64,000 nucleotides of DNA from Pseudoips prasinana (GCA_951640165.1 OX621258.1:3185501-3249500); one strand, 5' to 3'. Shown: positions 29,975 through 40,409, numbered from the stretch's first letter. Translations and numbers: made by a program. The notes: generated by a model not told the origin, from the sequence alone.

Positions 29975-30259
29975 ATTATTGTCATATTAACCCTGTATAG
30001 TCAAAACAAATTGAAATGGACCGGAAGTCAAAGCAATAAGAATTTAAGTTTTATTTGTATTCATACAAATACCATCATTCAATACAAAAAAAAAAAGAAA
30101 ATTAAACTTCATTCCAAGAAACTAATTTAGTAAATAACAATGCATATACATGTTCAATTAAAAATTCAGTGTATGTATTATGATTATAACATATTATTCT
30201 AATCGGGGTGTTTGAGCGTGTGCGTTAATTACGTTACATGTTGTATATGAATGAGTAAA
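29975..30259. other. Unassigned AT-rich gap
   Basis: No recognised feature; contains an A-tract at 30089. Confidence 0.4.
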
Positions 30260-30619
30260 TACAGGGTGGCCGAGGAGTTGACGTTCAAACGCAAAATTTA
30301 GATACTTTATGATGAGGAGTATCCGAATCACCCCCATGTATGTTCTACGATTTTGCGCTTTTTCATACTTTGAAAATTCAGCAGTATTTCCTGAGCTCAA
30401 CCCCTAATTTTGAATTTTCGAATAAATTCTAAGTCAGTTCTACAATGATTAGATAAACCATACTTTTTTGGGTGTTAGGTTAAACTATGCTAATTAGTTA
30501 TCAAAAAAAACTGTACCACAAATGTTCAACAGAACGAGAAAAAAATCTAAAACTGACGTTAGGTGAAATTTACGAAAAAAATCATTCTATCTCAAAAACT
30601 ACGCAACATCGTAGAACAT

Positions 30620-31059
30620 TATTATTGTTGTTTGGGGCTTGATGCCTTGATGGCATTTTGCTACCTCGACCATTACTGATCTATTGTAGCAGAGCTCCTT
30701 GATTTTGTCAAAGTTCACTGCTCAATCCTACAGCTTCCAAAAACGCCTAGATTGATTGTGCAGTGAGAGTTTGTATCTCTTCCGGTTGCATAATATGGTG
30801 TCCTAAGTGGATACTTCTACAACGCATTAGCGGCCCACGAGCACAGAATATGCAAAGGAGTTTCCTCTGATTCTTGGCAGAATCTGCAAATTGTGTTCTC
30901 GGCCAGCTTTAGGTTGAACATGTCATTGTGCTTATTCAGCTTGCAGTGTCCGGTGAGAATTCGAGTTACCGCACATATTTTGTAACGTTTGAATTCAAGT
31001 AATTTTTTCGACAATTTTTTGTTGTAGCCCTTGATAACAGCCTTTGAGTGTAGAGATCC
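30620..31059 (-). mobile_element. 5'-truncated LINE inserted in TIR-1
   Basis: 440 bp between two copies of TAGAACAT (30612-30619 and 31060-31067). The 3' end on the left is an ATT/AAT repeat. It holds a C-terminal protein piece and a 3' UTR with CAAGGAGCTCTGCTACAATA (minus strand). Confidence 0.82.
30817..31059 (-). pseudogene. LINE C-terminal zinc-knuckle fragment
   Basis: About 80 residues from the C-terminus of a LINE pol protein: ICAVTRILTGHCKLNKHNDM, then LAENTICRFCQESEETPLHI with a following LC, giving a Cys-Cys-His-Cys knuckle (CRFC ... H ... C). Such knuckles close many Jockey/R1/I-group proteins and may bind nucleic acid. The upstream Met lies in the host TIR-1 sequence, so the reading frame is partly artefactual. 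Confidence 0.7.
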
Positions 31060-31137
31060 TAGAACATACATGGGGGTGATTCGGATACTCCTCATCACAA
31101 AATATCTAAATTTTGCGTTGGAACGGCAACTCCCCTG

Positions 31138-31636
31138 TATATTTGTATTCTAAATTTAGATAAAACCTTTGTATTAGCGGTCAAACCATCTTTCATCTAA
31201 TTGAGTTACAAGACTGTTCTCAAATTTTGAGGCTGTACCGTTCATTCGGGTTTTTAATAATACAAGTAGCTAACTACTGGTTTCACGCAATTTCTTATCT
31301 AATAAAAATAAAATGTTATACTTAATCCGTCCATTTCTTTTATCCGTAACTGATGGCCTACTTTTGATGATACTTTCACTAAAGAATAACCGAGTTGATT
31401 TTATATGAATCTCGGTTAATTCTTCGAGTTTTTTTTTTGCTTGGGATAATTGTAGTTTCATTATGTTATTTTATGGAATGTGGCCATTAAAGGGAAAGGT
31501 ACATTAATTGGCCGGCCGAAGCAGATCTATTTGGTTGGTTACTTTTACTTACTAATACAGAATAGCTTCGCCCCGCGGTGTACTCGCGATTTGGGCAATT
31601 ATGTGCTAAACAAGATATATTTATATACATATCTTG
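31138..31636. other. Unassigned gap
   Basis: No convincing gene. 31500-31620 contains TTGGCCGGCCGAAG and a short GCGGTGTACTCGCG word, possibly a decayed Helitron end. Confidence 0.3.
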
Positions 31637-32065
31637 GCGGGCCTGTTAGCGTGGTTGGTAGATACGCTGCCTTTCACGCCGCAGGTCGTGGGTTCGATTC
31701 CCACCCGGGACAAATATTTGTGTGAATGAACATGTCTGTTTGTCCTGAGTCTGGGTGTAAATCTACTATATAAAAATAAATCGGGTTTTCCTTCCTGACG
31801 CTATAACTCCAGAACGCACGAACCGATTCCACGGTTTTGCATTCGTTGGAAAGGTCTCGGGCTCCGTGAGGTTTATAGCAAAGACAATTTATAAAATTTA
31901 ACGCGGGTAACACCGCGGGGCACAGCTAGTTATCTATATAAGTATGTATTTACAAAAGAAATATAATATATGTAATATATCAGTTATCTGGTTTCCATAG
32001 GACAAGCTCTGCTTAGTTTGGAATCAGATGGCCGTGTGTGAATAATGTCCCAGGATATTATTATT
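31637..32065 (+). mobile_element. SINE-B split by Hel-2
   Basis: A complete SINE-B: head 31637-31710 with GCGTGGTTGGTAGATACGC (A-box region) and GGTTCGATTCC (B box), body to 31761, interrupted by Hel-2, then ATCTATATAAGTATGTATTT and the 3' end with ATCAGATGGCCGTGTGTG and an ATT repeat. Confidence 0.9.
31762..31929 (+). mobile_element. Hel-2 in SINE-B
   Basis: 168 bp: TCTACTATATAAAAATAAAT start, hairpin CGCGGGTAACACCGCG, GGGGCACAGCTAG end. Host A precedes and host T follows; removing it restores an uninterrupted SINE-B. Confidence 0.92.
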
Positions 32066-32614
32066 ATTAATATTATCTCATGTTTATTATTATTACTGTT
32101 ATTTACAGTATATTATATAAGGGTATTTTAATATGAATACAACTTATAAAATATATTTCTATAGAAATTCCCGCACCATCCTGGCATTCGCCAGCAAAAC
32201 CGCCTTCTGCATGTAACTCTCCAGCCAGATATAAGCCCTAAACTTGCAAGGTTGATTTTCAGGGCTTTAGGAAGAACTCCATTTGTGGATATAACAATAG
32301 GTATGATTGCAGGTCTTTCGGTTCTCCTAATTTGCGCATATTCAAAACTTAGATCAAGGTATTATTATTATTATAAATTCGAACCAATTCCTTTCAGTAG
32401 TATTTTTTGTATAAATATTTTGTATCTCTTTATTTTTGGTGTACTACACTTTGTTGCACCGTTACCGGCATTTTGTTATATTCAATTCCTATCCATGCAA
32501 AATTTGTCTGGAAGAAATCGGTTAATGCGATAAGGCCGCCCATTATACATTGTATACAATGTTTCATTGTAAAGTGTCCTGTTTTGTATAAATAAACTGT
32601 ATTTTATTTTATTA
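32066..32614 (+). other. Gap with a probable LINE 3' end
   Basis: 32520-32614 has GCGATAAGGCCGCCCATTAT and AATAAACTGTATTTTATTTTA, the style of a CR1-like LINE 3' end (compare GCGATAAGACCGCCGTTTG at about 44590). 32160-32400 has no clear identity. Confidence 0.45.
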
Positions 32615-32938
32615 CTAGCTGTGCCCCGCGGTTTTACCCGCGATTAACTTTATAAATTATCACAGCTCCTCCCGCGTAAGTAATAGCGTGATAATATTAT
32701 GTAGCCTATATGTTGACCCGACCTCTTAGTAATATTCATACAAAATTTGAAGTAAATCCATGCTGTACTTTTTGAGTTTAGCCCGGACATACATACAGAC
32801 AAACAGTCAAACAGACAAAAATTCTAAAAACTATATTTTTGGCTTCGATATCGACTGAAGATCACGCCCCTAGTATCCTTTAAAAAAATTTCAATGTACA
32901 GTTTTGACTTTCCTACGATTTTATTATATGTATATAGA
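32615..32938 (-). mobile_element. Hel-1, well preserved
   Basis: 324 bp; on the minus strand TCTATATACATATAATAAAA start and hairpin CGCGGGTAAAACCGCG before CTAG (one mismatch nearby). A/T flanks as expected. Confidence 0.9.
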
Positions 32939-33277
32939 TTTTGGGATGAGTCACGGTATATATATACAAACTTTCACGTTTATAATATTTAGTAGGATAA
33001 TATGTTCCAATGGCGGAGGATTCATATAGTACGATTTCTTTCGGCTTTCTTTTGAAACGAAGTTGGCTCACAAGCGGCGTCAACATTACGCTAATCCTAC
33101 TTCACTCACTGGGTTTTTACTTGCTAAAAATGTGCCCCCTTAAATATTTGTTTTATTTTAATTTAATTATTTTACGATAAATATAAACTTTATGACAAAC
33201 TTAGGGATCAGTGACCCTGGCTGATAAGCCGGAGGTTTGACTCCCACCCAGGACAAATAGTTGTATTTAGAAATATA
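32939..33277 (+). repeat. Tandem duplication, unit 1 (with SINE-C head)
   Basis: Closely matches 34522-34901: GGGATGAGTCACGGTATA, AATATGTTCCAATGGCGGAG, TTTTGAAACGAAGTTGGCTC and a shared decayed SINE-C head (CAGTGACCCTGGCTGATAAG). The two units are direct repeats with scattered substitutions and small indels. Confidence 0.85.
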
Positions 33278-33354
33278 CAGACTGGCTGAGGAATTAGCGA
33301 ACGTTCAAAAGCGAAATTAAGATACTTTATGATGAGGAGTTCCACAATTTTGCG

Positions 33355-33606
33355 TAGTTTTCGAGATATCATCATCATCATATCAGCCGAAAAACGTCCA
33401 CTGCTGGACAAAAGCCTCCCCAAAGATCTCCACAATTGCCGGTCTTGCGCTATTCGCATCCAGCAGTTACCAGCGTCCCGCACAAGATCATCGGTCCATC
33501 TTGTAGGGGGCCTGCCCACGCTGCGTCTTCCGGTTCGTGGTCGCCACTCGAGAACCTTTCTGCCACATCGGCCGTCGGTTCTAGTTTTCGAAATATATAT
33601 TTATTT
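33355..33606 (-). mobile_element. RTE tail with 15-bp target duplication
   Basis: 222-bp RTE 3' end (33370-33591) flanked by TAGTTTTCGAGATAT and TAGTTTTCGAAATAT, 14 of 15 bases alike. Confidence 0.9.
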
Positions 33607-33839
33607 ATTTTTTGTAAATTTCACCTAACATCAGTTTCCGTTTTTTCTCGTTCTATTGAACATTTCTGGTACAGTTTTTTTGTAATAACTAATTAGCATA
33701 GTTTAACCTAACACCCTAAAAGTTATAGTTTATGTAATCATTGCAGAACTGACTTAGAATTTATTCGAAAATTCCCATTTAGTGTTTGAGCTCAGGACTC
33801 GAGGAAAGTATCAATAAAACGCAAAATAAAGCTAAAATT

Positions 33840-34096
33840 TAGATAATTAAACCTACACATGGTTCTTGACAATAATTTAATTTTAGTTAGCTAAATATCG
33901 TTACTGTTATAAAATAAATCCTATTGTAAATCATTTCCTACAATCCGTGTACCTAAATATCTCTTTGTACCTAGAAATAATTATAATTTAATTATATATT
34001 ACTGCGAACATGTTCTGACTATTTACAAGCGCTTTTTCAAAGTCTACGTGAATAAAAACCTTTTTTATTTTATTTATTTATTTTATTTTTATTTTA
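33840..34096 (+). mobile_element. REP-2 fragment, plus orientation
   Basis: Contains TTACAAGCGCTTTTTCAAAG and TCTACGTGAATAAAAACC followed by a T/A-rich end; only the part near the constant end is present. Confidence 0.75.
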
Positions 34097-34225
34097 AAAT
34101 CGTAGAATATACATACTCCTCATCATAAAGTATCTAAATTTTGCGTTTGAACGTCAACTCCTCGGCCACCCTGTATAAATATATTTATCAGTTGTCTGGT
34201 TGCCTTAGTATAGGCACCGGCTATT

Positions 34226-34516
34226 TTTTTGGAACGAAGTTCCTTATCGTTGTGAAAGGGGGCTAGACGGAAAAAAATCTTACGAAAAGTTGTCACGACA
34301 CTTTTTGCAGCTGTGCGGTGTGCGCATGTTTCCCTGTCTGTCTCTCTCTTTCTCTTATAGAAAGCAAGCCAGATTTGTCATTTCTATTTCGCATTGAACA
34401 GTGTGGTGTCGCGACGATTATTTTTGTTGAGTGTATACAGGTTTTTTGTACATAATAAATAATAAGAAATAACTTCGTTCCATCCGGGTGTGCCTTGACA
34501 CCTCTCAAGTTTTTTT
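34226..34516 (+). mobile_element. REP-3 copy 1
   Basis: Begins with the self-complementary word GGAACGAAGTTCC and ends AACTTCGTTCCATCCGGGTG, then CACCTCTCAAG. Inside: GGGGGCTAGACGGAAAAAAA, TTGCAGCTGTGCGGTGTGC and a CT repeat. Copies are at 37266-37556 (reverse), 46144-46553 (partial, reverse) and 63563-63855. Class unknown; no coding capacity. Confidence 0.75.
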
Positions 34517-34521
34517 ATTAT

Positions 34522-34901
34522 TTTGGGATGAGTCACGGTATAAATATACAAACTTTCAAGTTTATAATATTTAGTAGGATAATATGTTCCAATGGCGGAG
34601 GATGCATATAGTACGATCTCTCTCGGCTTTCTTTTGAAACGAAGTTGGCTCACAAGCGGCGTCATAATTACGCTAATCGTACTTCACTCACTGGGCTTGG
34701 GACTTATACTTACCAAAAATTTGCCCCCTTAAATATTTGTTTTATTTTAATTTAATTATTTAACAAAAAATATAAACTTTATAACAAACGTAGGGATCAG
34801 TGACCCTGGCTGATAAGCCAGAGGTTGGACCCCCACCCTGGACAAATCCTTGTATGATGAGCACGATTATTTGTTCTGTGTCTGGGTGTATTTAGAAATA
34901 T
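34522..34901 (+). repeat. Tandem duplication, unit 2 (with SINE-C head)
   Basis: Second copy of 32939-33277. It keeps slightly more of the SINE-C body (TGATGAGCACGATTATTTG, TGTGTCTGGGTGTATTTAG). The SINE-C 3' part is found at 35749-35800 beyond a Helitron. Confidence 0.85.
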
Positions 34902-35748
34902 TCTACTAAATAAAAATAGATACATAAAAAAGGTTTTTATTCACGTAGACTTTAAAAAAGATCTTTAAATAGTCAGAACATGTTTGTAGTAATATAGTTG
35001 TATACATTATTATTTCTAGTAACATAGATATTTAGGTACACATTGTATGAAAACATTTATAAAAATTTTATTATAGCATTGATATTTAGCTAGCTCGTAT
35101 CAAGTTATTGCCAAGAGATTATGTTTAATTATCTAGTTTAAGTCTAATATTTTTACTACATATTGTCAATGGTTCTGTCTATATTATGGTATTATTATTA
35201 TGGCGGACCTTGTGTTAATAACGACGGTCGCGCTTTAATGCTACCACCGGAACCTAATATTTTTAACCCGAATGTGTGTCAGTATGGATGGATGCATGTT
35301 TGTTACTCTTTCACGTAAAAACTACTGAATGGATTTTAATGACACTTTACATAAATATAGCTTATACATCAGAATAAGACATTTATAAAGGTATTGTGTG
35401 GGTTGTCCAAAATATGACGATAAGCGTTTTTGGCATTGCCCTCCGGAATAGCTCCCAGAGGGTAGATTTTTGCTCTGCGAGCTATTTCGGCGTGCACTGC
35501 CAAAACCGCTAGAGGTACACATGAGAAAGATGGTTAGTATAGATGTATGTTTGATATTCTTGTACGCCAAAACCACTGAACGAATTTTGATGAAACTTTG
35601 TAGTAATATAGCTTATATATCCGAATAACACATAAGCTATAAATTCAATATGAATTTTATAGCATTATTTAAATTTATGATTTCCCATTTTTGACATAAG
35701 CTATAATTTATAAAGTTTAACGCAGGTGAAACAGCAGGGCATAGCTAG
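34902..35748 (+). mobile_element. Helitron with nested REP-2
   Basis: Starts TCTACTAAATAAAAATAG (Hel-2-like 5' end). A REP-2 fragment follows (34927-35265), then Hel-3-like body (GTTTGTTACTCTTTCACG, ACTACTGAATGGATTTTAAT) and the decayed 3' end GCAGGTGAAACAGCAGGGC, then AGCTAG-T. SINE-C sequence lies on both sides. Whether the two halves belong to one Helitron is inferred. Confidence 0.6.
34927..35265 (-). mobile_element. REP-2 fragment
   Basis: Constant end GGTTTTTATTCACGTAGAC through CGCTTTAATGCTACCACCGG, then stops; truncated compared with 36118-36663. Confidence 0.75.
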
Positions 35749-35878
35749 TATAAGTATATTTATCAGTTGTCTGGATGCCAAAGTACAGGCCCTGCAATGT
35801 TTTTTTCATATAATGCTTGCAACTGGTAAGAGATGGGGTGGAATATTCGGTGCCATCACCATATAGCACTTCACTTGT
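35749..35878. mobile_element. SINE-C 3' piece and RTE 5' fragment
   Basis: 35749-35800 is the end of the second SINE-C (ATATTTATCAGTTGTCTGG). 35825-35878 is a short minus-strand piece of the RTE 5' UTR (AAGAGATGGGGTGGAATATT, CATCACCATATAGC). Confidence 0.65.
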
Positions 35879-36117
35879 TTCAAAGTTTGTTTAGGAGTAG
35901 GAAACCGTTAGATAAACACCCATGTATTCGTTTTCTCTGCTAGTTACTATCTCCTTTGTGTACTATTAGATAATCTACGAATCACCTTGAACTGATTACC
36001 TGCGTTCGTTGACCCGATGCGAACTGGCCTTGCAGTTTCACTTCAATGGATGTGAATTACTTTTTAGAGTCGCTAGTAAATAAGCGTAGCTGTGTTCCAG
36101 GGTTGACATCTTAAGAA
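35879..36117. other. Unassigned gap
   Basis: No recognised feature. Confidence 0.4.
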
Positions 36118-36663
36118 AGTAAATAAATAAAATAAAAAAGGTTTTTATTCACGTAGACTTTAAAAAAGCGCTTGTAAATAGTCAGAACATGTTTGTAGTA
36201 ATATAGTTGTATACATTATTATTTCTAGTAACATAGATATTTAGGTACACATTGTATGAAAACATTTACAAAATTCATTTTATTATAGCATTGATATTTA
36301 GCTAGCTCGTATCAAGTTATTGTCAAGAGATTATATTTAATTATCTAGGTTAAGTCTAATACTTTTACTACATATTGTTAATAGTTCTGTCTATATTAAG
36401 GTATTATTATTATGACGGACCTTGTGTTAATAACGACGGTCGCGCTTTAATGCTACCACCGGATCCAATGCGCCCCAACTGAGAAGACCCAGCGAAACAA
36501 ACTCAGTGGGTTCATCTACTACCGGTTTCAACACGACCCAGTTGAGACGGTCCGGCGAAACATACTCAAGCGGGCATGAACACGGGAGTTGGTCCAATTA
36601 GAGTAAGTAATTATTTAGTTGGCAAACACAATATATGCTCGATCGGTTGTCTGAATGCTTATT
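36118..36663 (-). mobile_element. REP-2, near full length
   Basis: Nearly identical to 18686-19232 from AAAAGGTTTTTATTCACGTA to ATGCTCGATCGGTTGTC/TGAATGCTTA. The high identity of two long copies marks REP-2 as a relatively recent family. Confidence 0.8.
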
Positions 36664-36919
36664 ATTTTAGATTATATAGTAAAGTCAGTACTGAATCTTG
36701 TGGTGCTATATACCATGGGGAAATAGAATTAAGTCACCACATATGTCGCGCCAGCTGACGATAATAAACTGTAGTAGTAGATAACGACACACGGCACAGA
36801 TTCCAGATCAGCAAACACTTGGCTAAAAAGTCGCAACACCCTCCTTAAATTTGTGTTGTTTACTCTTCACCGAACTGGGCAAGAGAGCAAGGCTGAATCT
36901 ATGGCGAGACAGTGCTTCA
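36664..36919. other. Unassigned gap
   Basis: No recognised feature. Confidence 0.4.
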
Positions 36920-37263
36920 TTCCATCCATCTCTCCTGCAAACAACCACGGCAAACAACCAGGTGGCTCACCTGACTGTAAGTGATCACCGCCGCCCATGG
37001 ACACTCGCAACACCAGACGAGCTGCAATAGCGTTGCCGGCCTTTAGCGACGCGCTTCTTGAAATTTGGAATGAATTACCTGCTGCGATGTTCCCCAGCGC
37101 TACGACATGTCCTTCTTCAAACGAGGTTTAAAAAGAGTAGTAATATCACGGTAGGAAGCGGTTTGCTGTGCCCCCTGGCACTGCGAATGTCCATGAGCAG
37201 CGGTTACCACTTACCATCAGGTGGGCCGCTAGCTCGTCTGCTTCCTAAGGCAATAAAAAAAAA
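36920..37263 (+). mobile_element. LINE 3'-end fragment
   Basis: Contains GTGGCTCACCTGACTGTAAG, CCGCCGCCCATGGACACTCG and TGCGTTGCCGG-type words, then IWNELPAAMFPS-like coding, CATCAGGTGGGCCGCTAGC and an A-tract. I know this as a widespread lepidopteran LINE end. The coding part (LWNELPA) is the C-terminal region of a LINE protein, out of frame after a few codons. Confidence 0.55.
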
Positions 37264-37265
37264 AA

Positions 37266-37556
37266 CTTGAGAGGTGTCAAGGGACACCCGGATGGAACGA
37301 AGTTATTTCTTATTATTTATTATGTACAAAAAAACCTGTATACACTCAACAAAAATAATCGTCGCGACACCACACTGTTCAATGCGAAATAGAAATGAAA
37401 ATATCTGGCTTGTTTTCTATAAGAGAGAGAGAGAGAGACAGACAGAGAAACATGCGCACGCCGCACAGCTGCAAAAAGTGTCGAGACAACTTTTCGTAAG
37501 AATTTTTTTCCGTCTAGCCCCCTTTCACAACGCACGATAAGGAACTTCGTTCCAAA
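37266..37556 (-). mobile_element. REP-3 copy 2, reverse
   Basis: Mirror image of 34226-34516, from CTTGAGAGGTGTCAAGGGAC to AAGGAACTTCGTTCC. The two copies form a 291-bp inverted repeat about 2.7 kb apart. Confidence 0.8.
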
Positions 37557-37870
37557 AAAAACATATTGCCATGTCATGCCGAATCAGAAATACCTCCGTA
37601 ATTAATTGATTCCACAAGGGTAGTGCACAGTAAAAAGTTTCTTTAGAAACACACAGCGGTAGACTACCATTTATCTAGGTGATATGGATGTAATTTCGCG
37701 GAACTGTGGCGGAATGTGGCAAAAACTCCTCAGAAAACAACCTGTAATAAATACGGTCAAGGACGCATAGAAATACCTCGTTTCTTCGCAGGGCAAAATT
37801 ATCAAAATCAGTGGAACCCCGTCGCCAATGAAGTAGGGCACAGCGTTCATTGGTTCAAATAACACTTATT
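37557..37870. other. Unassigned gap
   Basis: No convincing gene; the short minus-strand frame here is not recognised. Confidence 0.35.
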
Positions 37871-38120
37871 GACGGTCACCGTAGCCTAGTTGGTAGTGCT
37901 CCTGCCTACGAAGCTGGTGGTCCTGGGTTCGAATCCCGGTAAGTGCAAATATTTGTGTGATGAACACGAATATTTGTTTCTAAGTCATGGATGTTTTCTA
38001 TGTATATAAGTATTTATCTATCTATATAAGTATGTATATCGTCGCCCGGTACCCATAGTACAAGCTTTGCTTAGTTTGGGGCTAGGATGATCTGTGTGAC
38101 ATTGTCCCGAGATATTGTCC
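37871..38120 (+). mobile_element. SINE-A, complete reference copy
   Basis: Head 37873-37946 with A box TAGCCTAGTTGG and B box GGTTCGAATCC. The body has TAAGTCATGGATGTTTTC and CCATAGTACAAGCTTTGC; the 3' part is TTGGGGCTAGGATGATCTGT, then CATTGTCCCGAGATATT. The tRNA-like fold lacks matching acceptor arms, so it is a SINE promoter, not a tRNA gene. Confidence 0.92.
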
Positions 38121-39059
38121 CAAATACTTCAGGGAATATGCTATGTAGCTATGTACATATACAACGTGTAACAGAAAGAGTGAACGTAACTTAAGGGGCA
38201 TATACGGTCTCCTTAAGCCTACCTATACACAAAATCTCATACCGAAATACCATCATTTTAATCTTGATCGTAAAATAATATACCATTCAATATATCGACA
38301 AGTATTTTTATCGATATAACGAACATCCGTACTAACACAGCACAGCTGATTCTGATTTACGCTAGAAATTGTTTGACATACCTCTGTGTTTCTATGCACG
38401 CCTGGTAGTTTGATACCGATTGCACTCACTACACATATTTTGTTTTATTTTCGAGTTATGTTTTTATTTATAGCACTGCTGAATAGCTATTGGATACTTT
38501 ACATCGTATAAGTACCTACGTGATACACAAACACATTACGAGAATCTTTTTATAGTTTAACTTCTAGTTGAAGTTGTTTTCAGTACTGATGGAAGAATTT
38601 CATTATTTCACGTTCACTAAAATCTGCACCGACACCGAAAGCTTGACTCTAAGACTTGCCAACTAACACGAGTCTCTCTCATGTACAACATATTCATAGA
38701 ATCGTAAAGCTTTCATGTTTCTTAGTTATAAAGAGGCGTGGCCTCCATCGCGACACTGAACCCTTCACGACATAGGTTCCTCGTAATTAAACAGCCTTAA
38801 ATTCTGTGACCTATGAATCCTCATCATCACAAAGTGCACGTCTGAGGCTATTCTTTCATAGATGAATGCACGAAATGTTCAAAATTATTACGATCACTAA
38901 ACGACATAGTTAAGGATTTCGCGGAACACTTTACTCATTACTAAACGACATTTTAGACGATTTAGTAACTAAACACGACCTAAATAGACAACAGTTTACG
39001 AACAACTGATGATTTTAATATTTTTATTAAATAAATGAAATTGCGCAATATTTGATGAA

Positions 39060-39310
39060 TTTGGCGGCTTTCATCGAACGCGGCCCCTTTGGCGGCGTCT
39101 TTGAGTCCGCTCAAAAGAGCCGCCTAGGTATCTACGACGCGCGCGGCTCGCTTCCATGAATATTAAAAGATATTTAACCGTTTATTATTTACCTATATCA
39201 ACTCTTTGATTTTGCCGCCATATTAGTGTAACTTTGGATATAATCAGGACGGAATTTGAAATGTCCCCTACTGTTCATATGAGCCTAGTACATTATTCAT
39301 ATTTTTTTAT
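39060..39310 (+). repeat. REP-5 copy 1
   Basis: Direct repeat of 40410-40645. Shared words: TTTAACCGTTTATTATTTAC, AAATGTCCCCTA and GTTCATATGAGCCTAGTACA. GC-rich at its start (GCGGCGTCTTTGAG), AT-rich later. Roughly 85% alike by eye over 170 bp. Confidence 0.75.
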
Positions 39311-39397
39311 TTGTATGTATTGTATGAATGATTAATATTTCGTTACAGGAAACCTTTAAAATGTAGAGTTATCACTCTGAATTTTAAAGGTGGAATT

Positions 39398-40400
39398 GAA
39401 AGTGCCCCTGCACTTTCTATTCCATCACTCTCATGATCCGATGGGATGACTAGCGATACGACCGGAAAGAGGTCAGGCACAGGAACGACGGCTTTACGTG
39501 CTCTCCGAGGCATTGGGGTGTAATATCGTCAACTCCCAGACTTCGGGCTGATACTGAGAAATTTCTTTTTACGGAAAAATCCCATAATCACTTTTTGGTC
39601 CAACCCGGGAATTGAACCCAGGACTTCATTATTCCCATAATCACTTTTTGGCCCGACCCGGGATTTGAACCCAGGACTTCATTATTCCCATAATCACTTT
39701 TTGGCCCGACCCGGGAATTGAACCCAGGACTTAATTATTCCCATAATCACTTTTTGGCCCGACCCGGGAATTGAACCCAGGACTTCATTATTCCCATAAT
39801 CACTTTTTGGCCCGACCTGGGAGTTGAACCCAGGACTTCATTATTCCCATAATCACTTTTTGGCCCGACCCGGGAATTGAACCCAGGACTTCATTATTCC
39901 CATAATCACTTTTTGTCCCGACCCGGGAATTGAACCCAGGACTTCATTATAACCATAATCACTTTTTGGCCCGACCCGGGAATTGAACCCAGGACTTCAT
40001 TATTCCCATAATCACTTTTTGGCCTGACCCGGAAATTGGACCCAGGACTTCATTATTCCCATAATCACTTTTTGGCCCGACCCGGGATTTGAACCCAGGA
40101 CTTCATTATTCCCATAATCACTTTTTGGACCGACCCGGGAATTGAACCCAGGACTTCATTATTCCCATAATCACTTTTTGGCCCGACCCGGGAATTGAAC
40201 CCAGGACTTCATTATTCCCATAATCACTTTTTGGCCCGACCCGGGATTTGAACCCAGGACTTCATTATTCCCATAATCACTTTTTGGCCCGACCCGGAAA
40301 TTGAACCTAGGACTTCATTATTCCCATAATCACTTTTCGGCCCGACCCGGGAAATGAACCCAGGACTTTATTATCTGCGGTTGAACACGCTACCGCTACA
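39398..40400 (-). mobile_element. SINE-E with amplified promoter segment
   Basis: The SINE-E body is at 39398-39580 (CTTTCTATTCCATCACTCTC, CCGGAAAGAGGTCAGGCAC). The tRNA-like head is replaced by the 53-bp array (39581-40375) and a short head end (TGAACACGCTACCGCTA) at 40376-40400. The A-box part is truncated (TCTAGCGG lost to TGTAGCGG) and the 5' edge of the SINE is missing. Confidence 0.9.
39581..40375 (-). repeat. 15 tandem 53-bp units, each with a Pol III B box
   Basis: Unit starts are spaced exactly 53 bases from 39581 to 40323. Each unit runs CCCATAATCACTTTTTGGCC, GACCCGGGAATTGAACCCAG, GACTTCATTATT. On the minus strand each holds GGTTCAATTCC or GGTTCAAATCC, one or two changes from the B-box consensus GGTTCGANTCC. 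Units differ by a few substitutions and no length change. Not a CRISPR array: there are no unique spacers. Confidence 0.97.
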
Positions 40401-40409
40401 GTTATACAC

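Larger units (their letters stand above)
30262..31137. mobile_element. TIR-1 copy 1, with a nested LINE fragment
   Basis: The ends are inverted copies of about 75 bp: CAGGGTGGCCGAGGAGTTGA on the left, and AACTCCCCTG on the right with CAAAATATCTAAATTTTGCG inside. TA flanks both ends. Inside, ATGAGGAGTATCCGAATCAC occurs on both sides in opposite orientation. A sibling lies at 33278-34173. No transposase is seen. Confidence 0.8.
33278..34173. mobile_element. TIR-1 copy 2, carrying RTE tail and REP-2
   Basis: Ends CAGACTGGCTGAGGAATTAG and GAACGTCAACTCCTCGGCC/ACCCTG, inverted, with TA on both sides. The interior matches copy 1 in reverse (CATCAGTTTCCGTTTTTTC, AGAACTGACTTAGAATTTAT). It has received an RTE tail (33370-33591) and a REP-2 fragment (33840-34096). 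Confidence 0.78.
33205..34224 (+). mobile_element. SINE-C split by TIR-1
   Basis: SINE-C head and body 33205-33277, then TIR-1 (33278-34173), then the SINE-C 3' part (AATATATTTATCAGTTGTC, GGTTGCCTTAGTATAGGC) to 34224. Confidence 0.78.

Noticed and set aside
37871..37946. tRNA gene (also at about 4160, 7320, 26965, 31637, 47257)
   Set aside because: A and B boxes are present, but acceptor arms do not pair and each is followed by a repeated SINE body, so these are SINE heads.
39581..40375. CRISPR array
   Set aside because: The units are contiguous 53-bp repeats with no unique spacers, and they derive from a SINE promoter in an animal genome.
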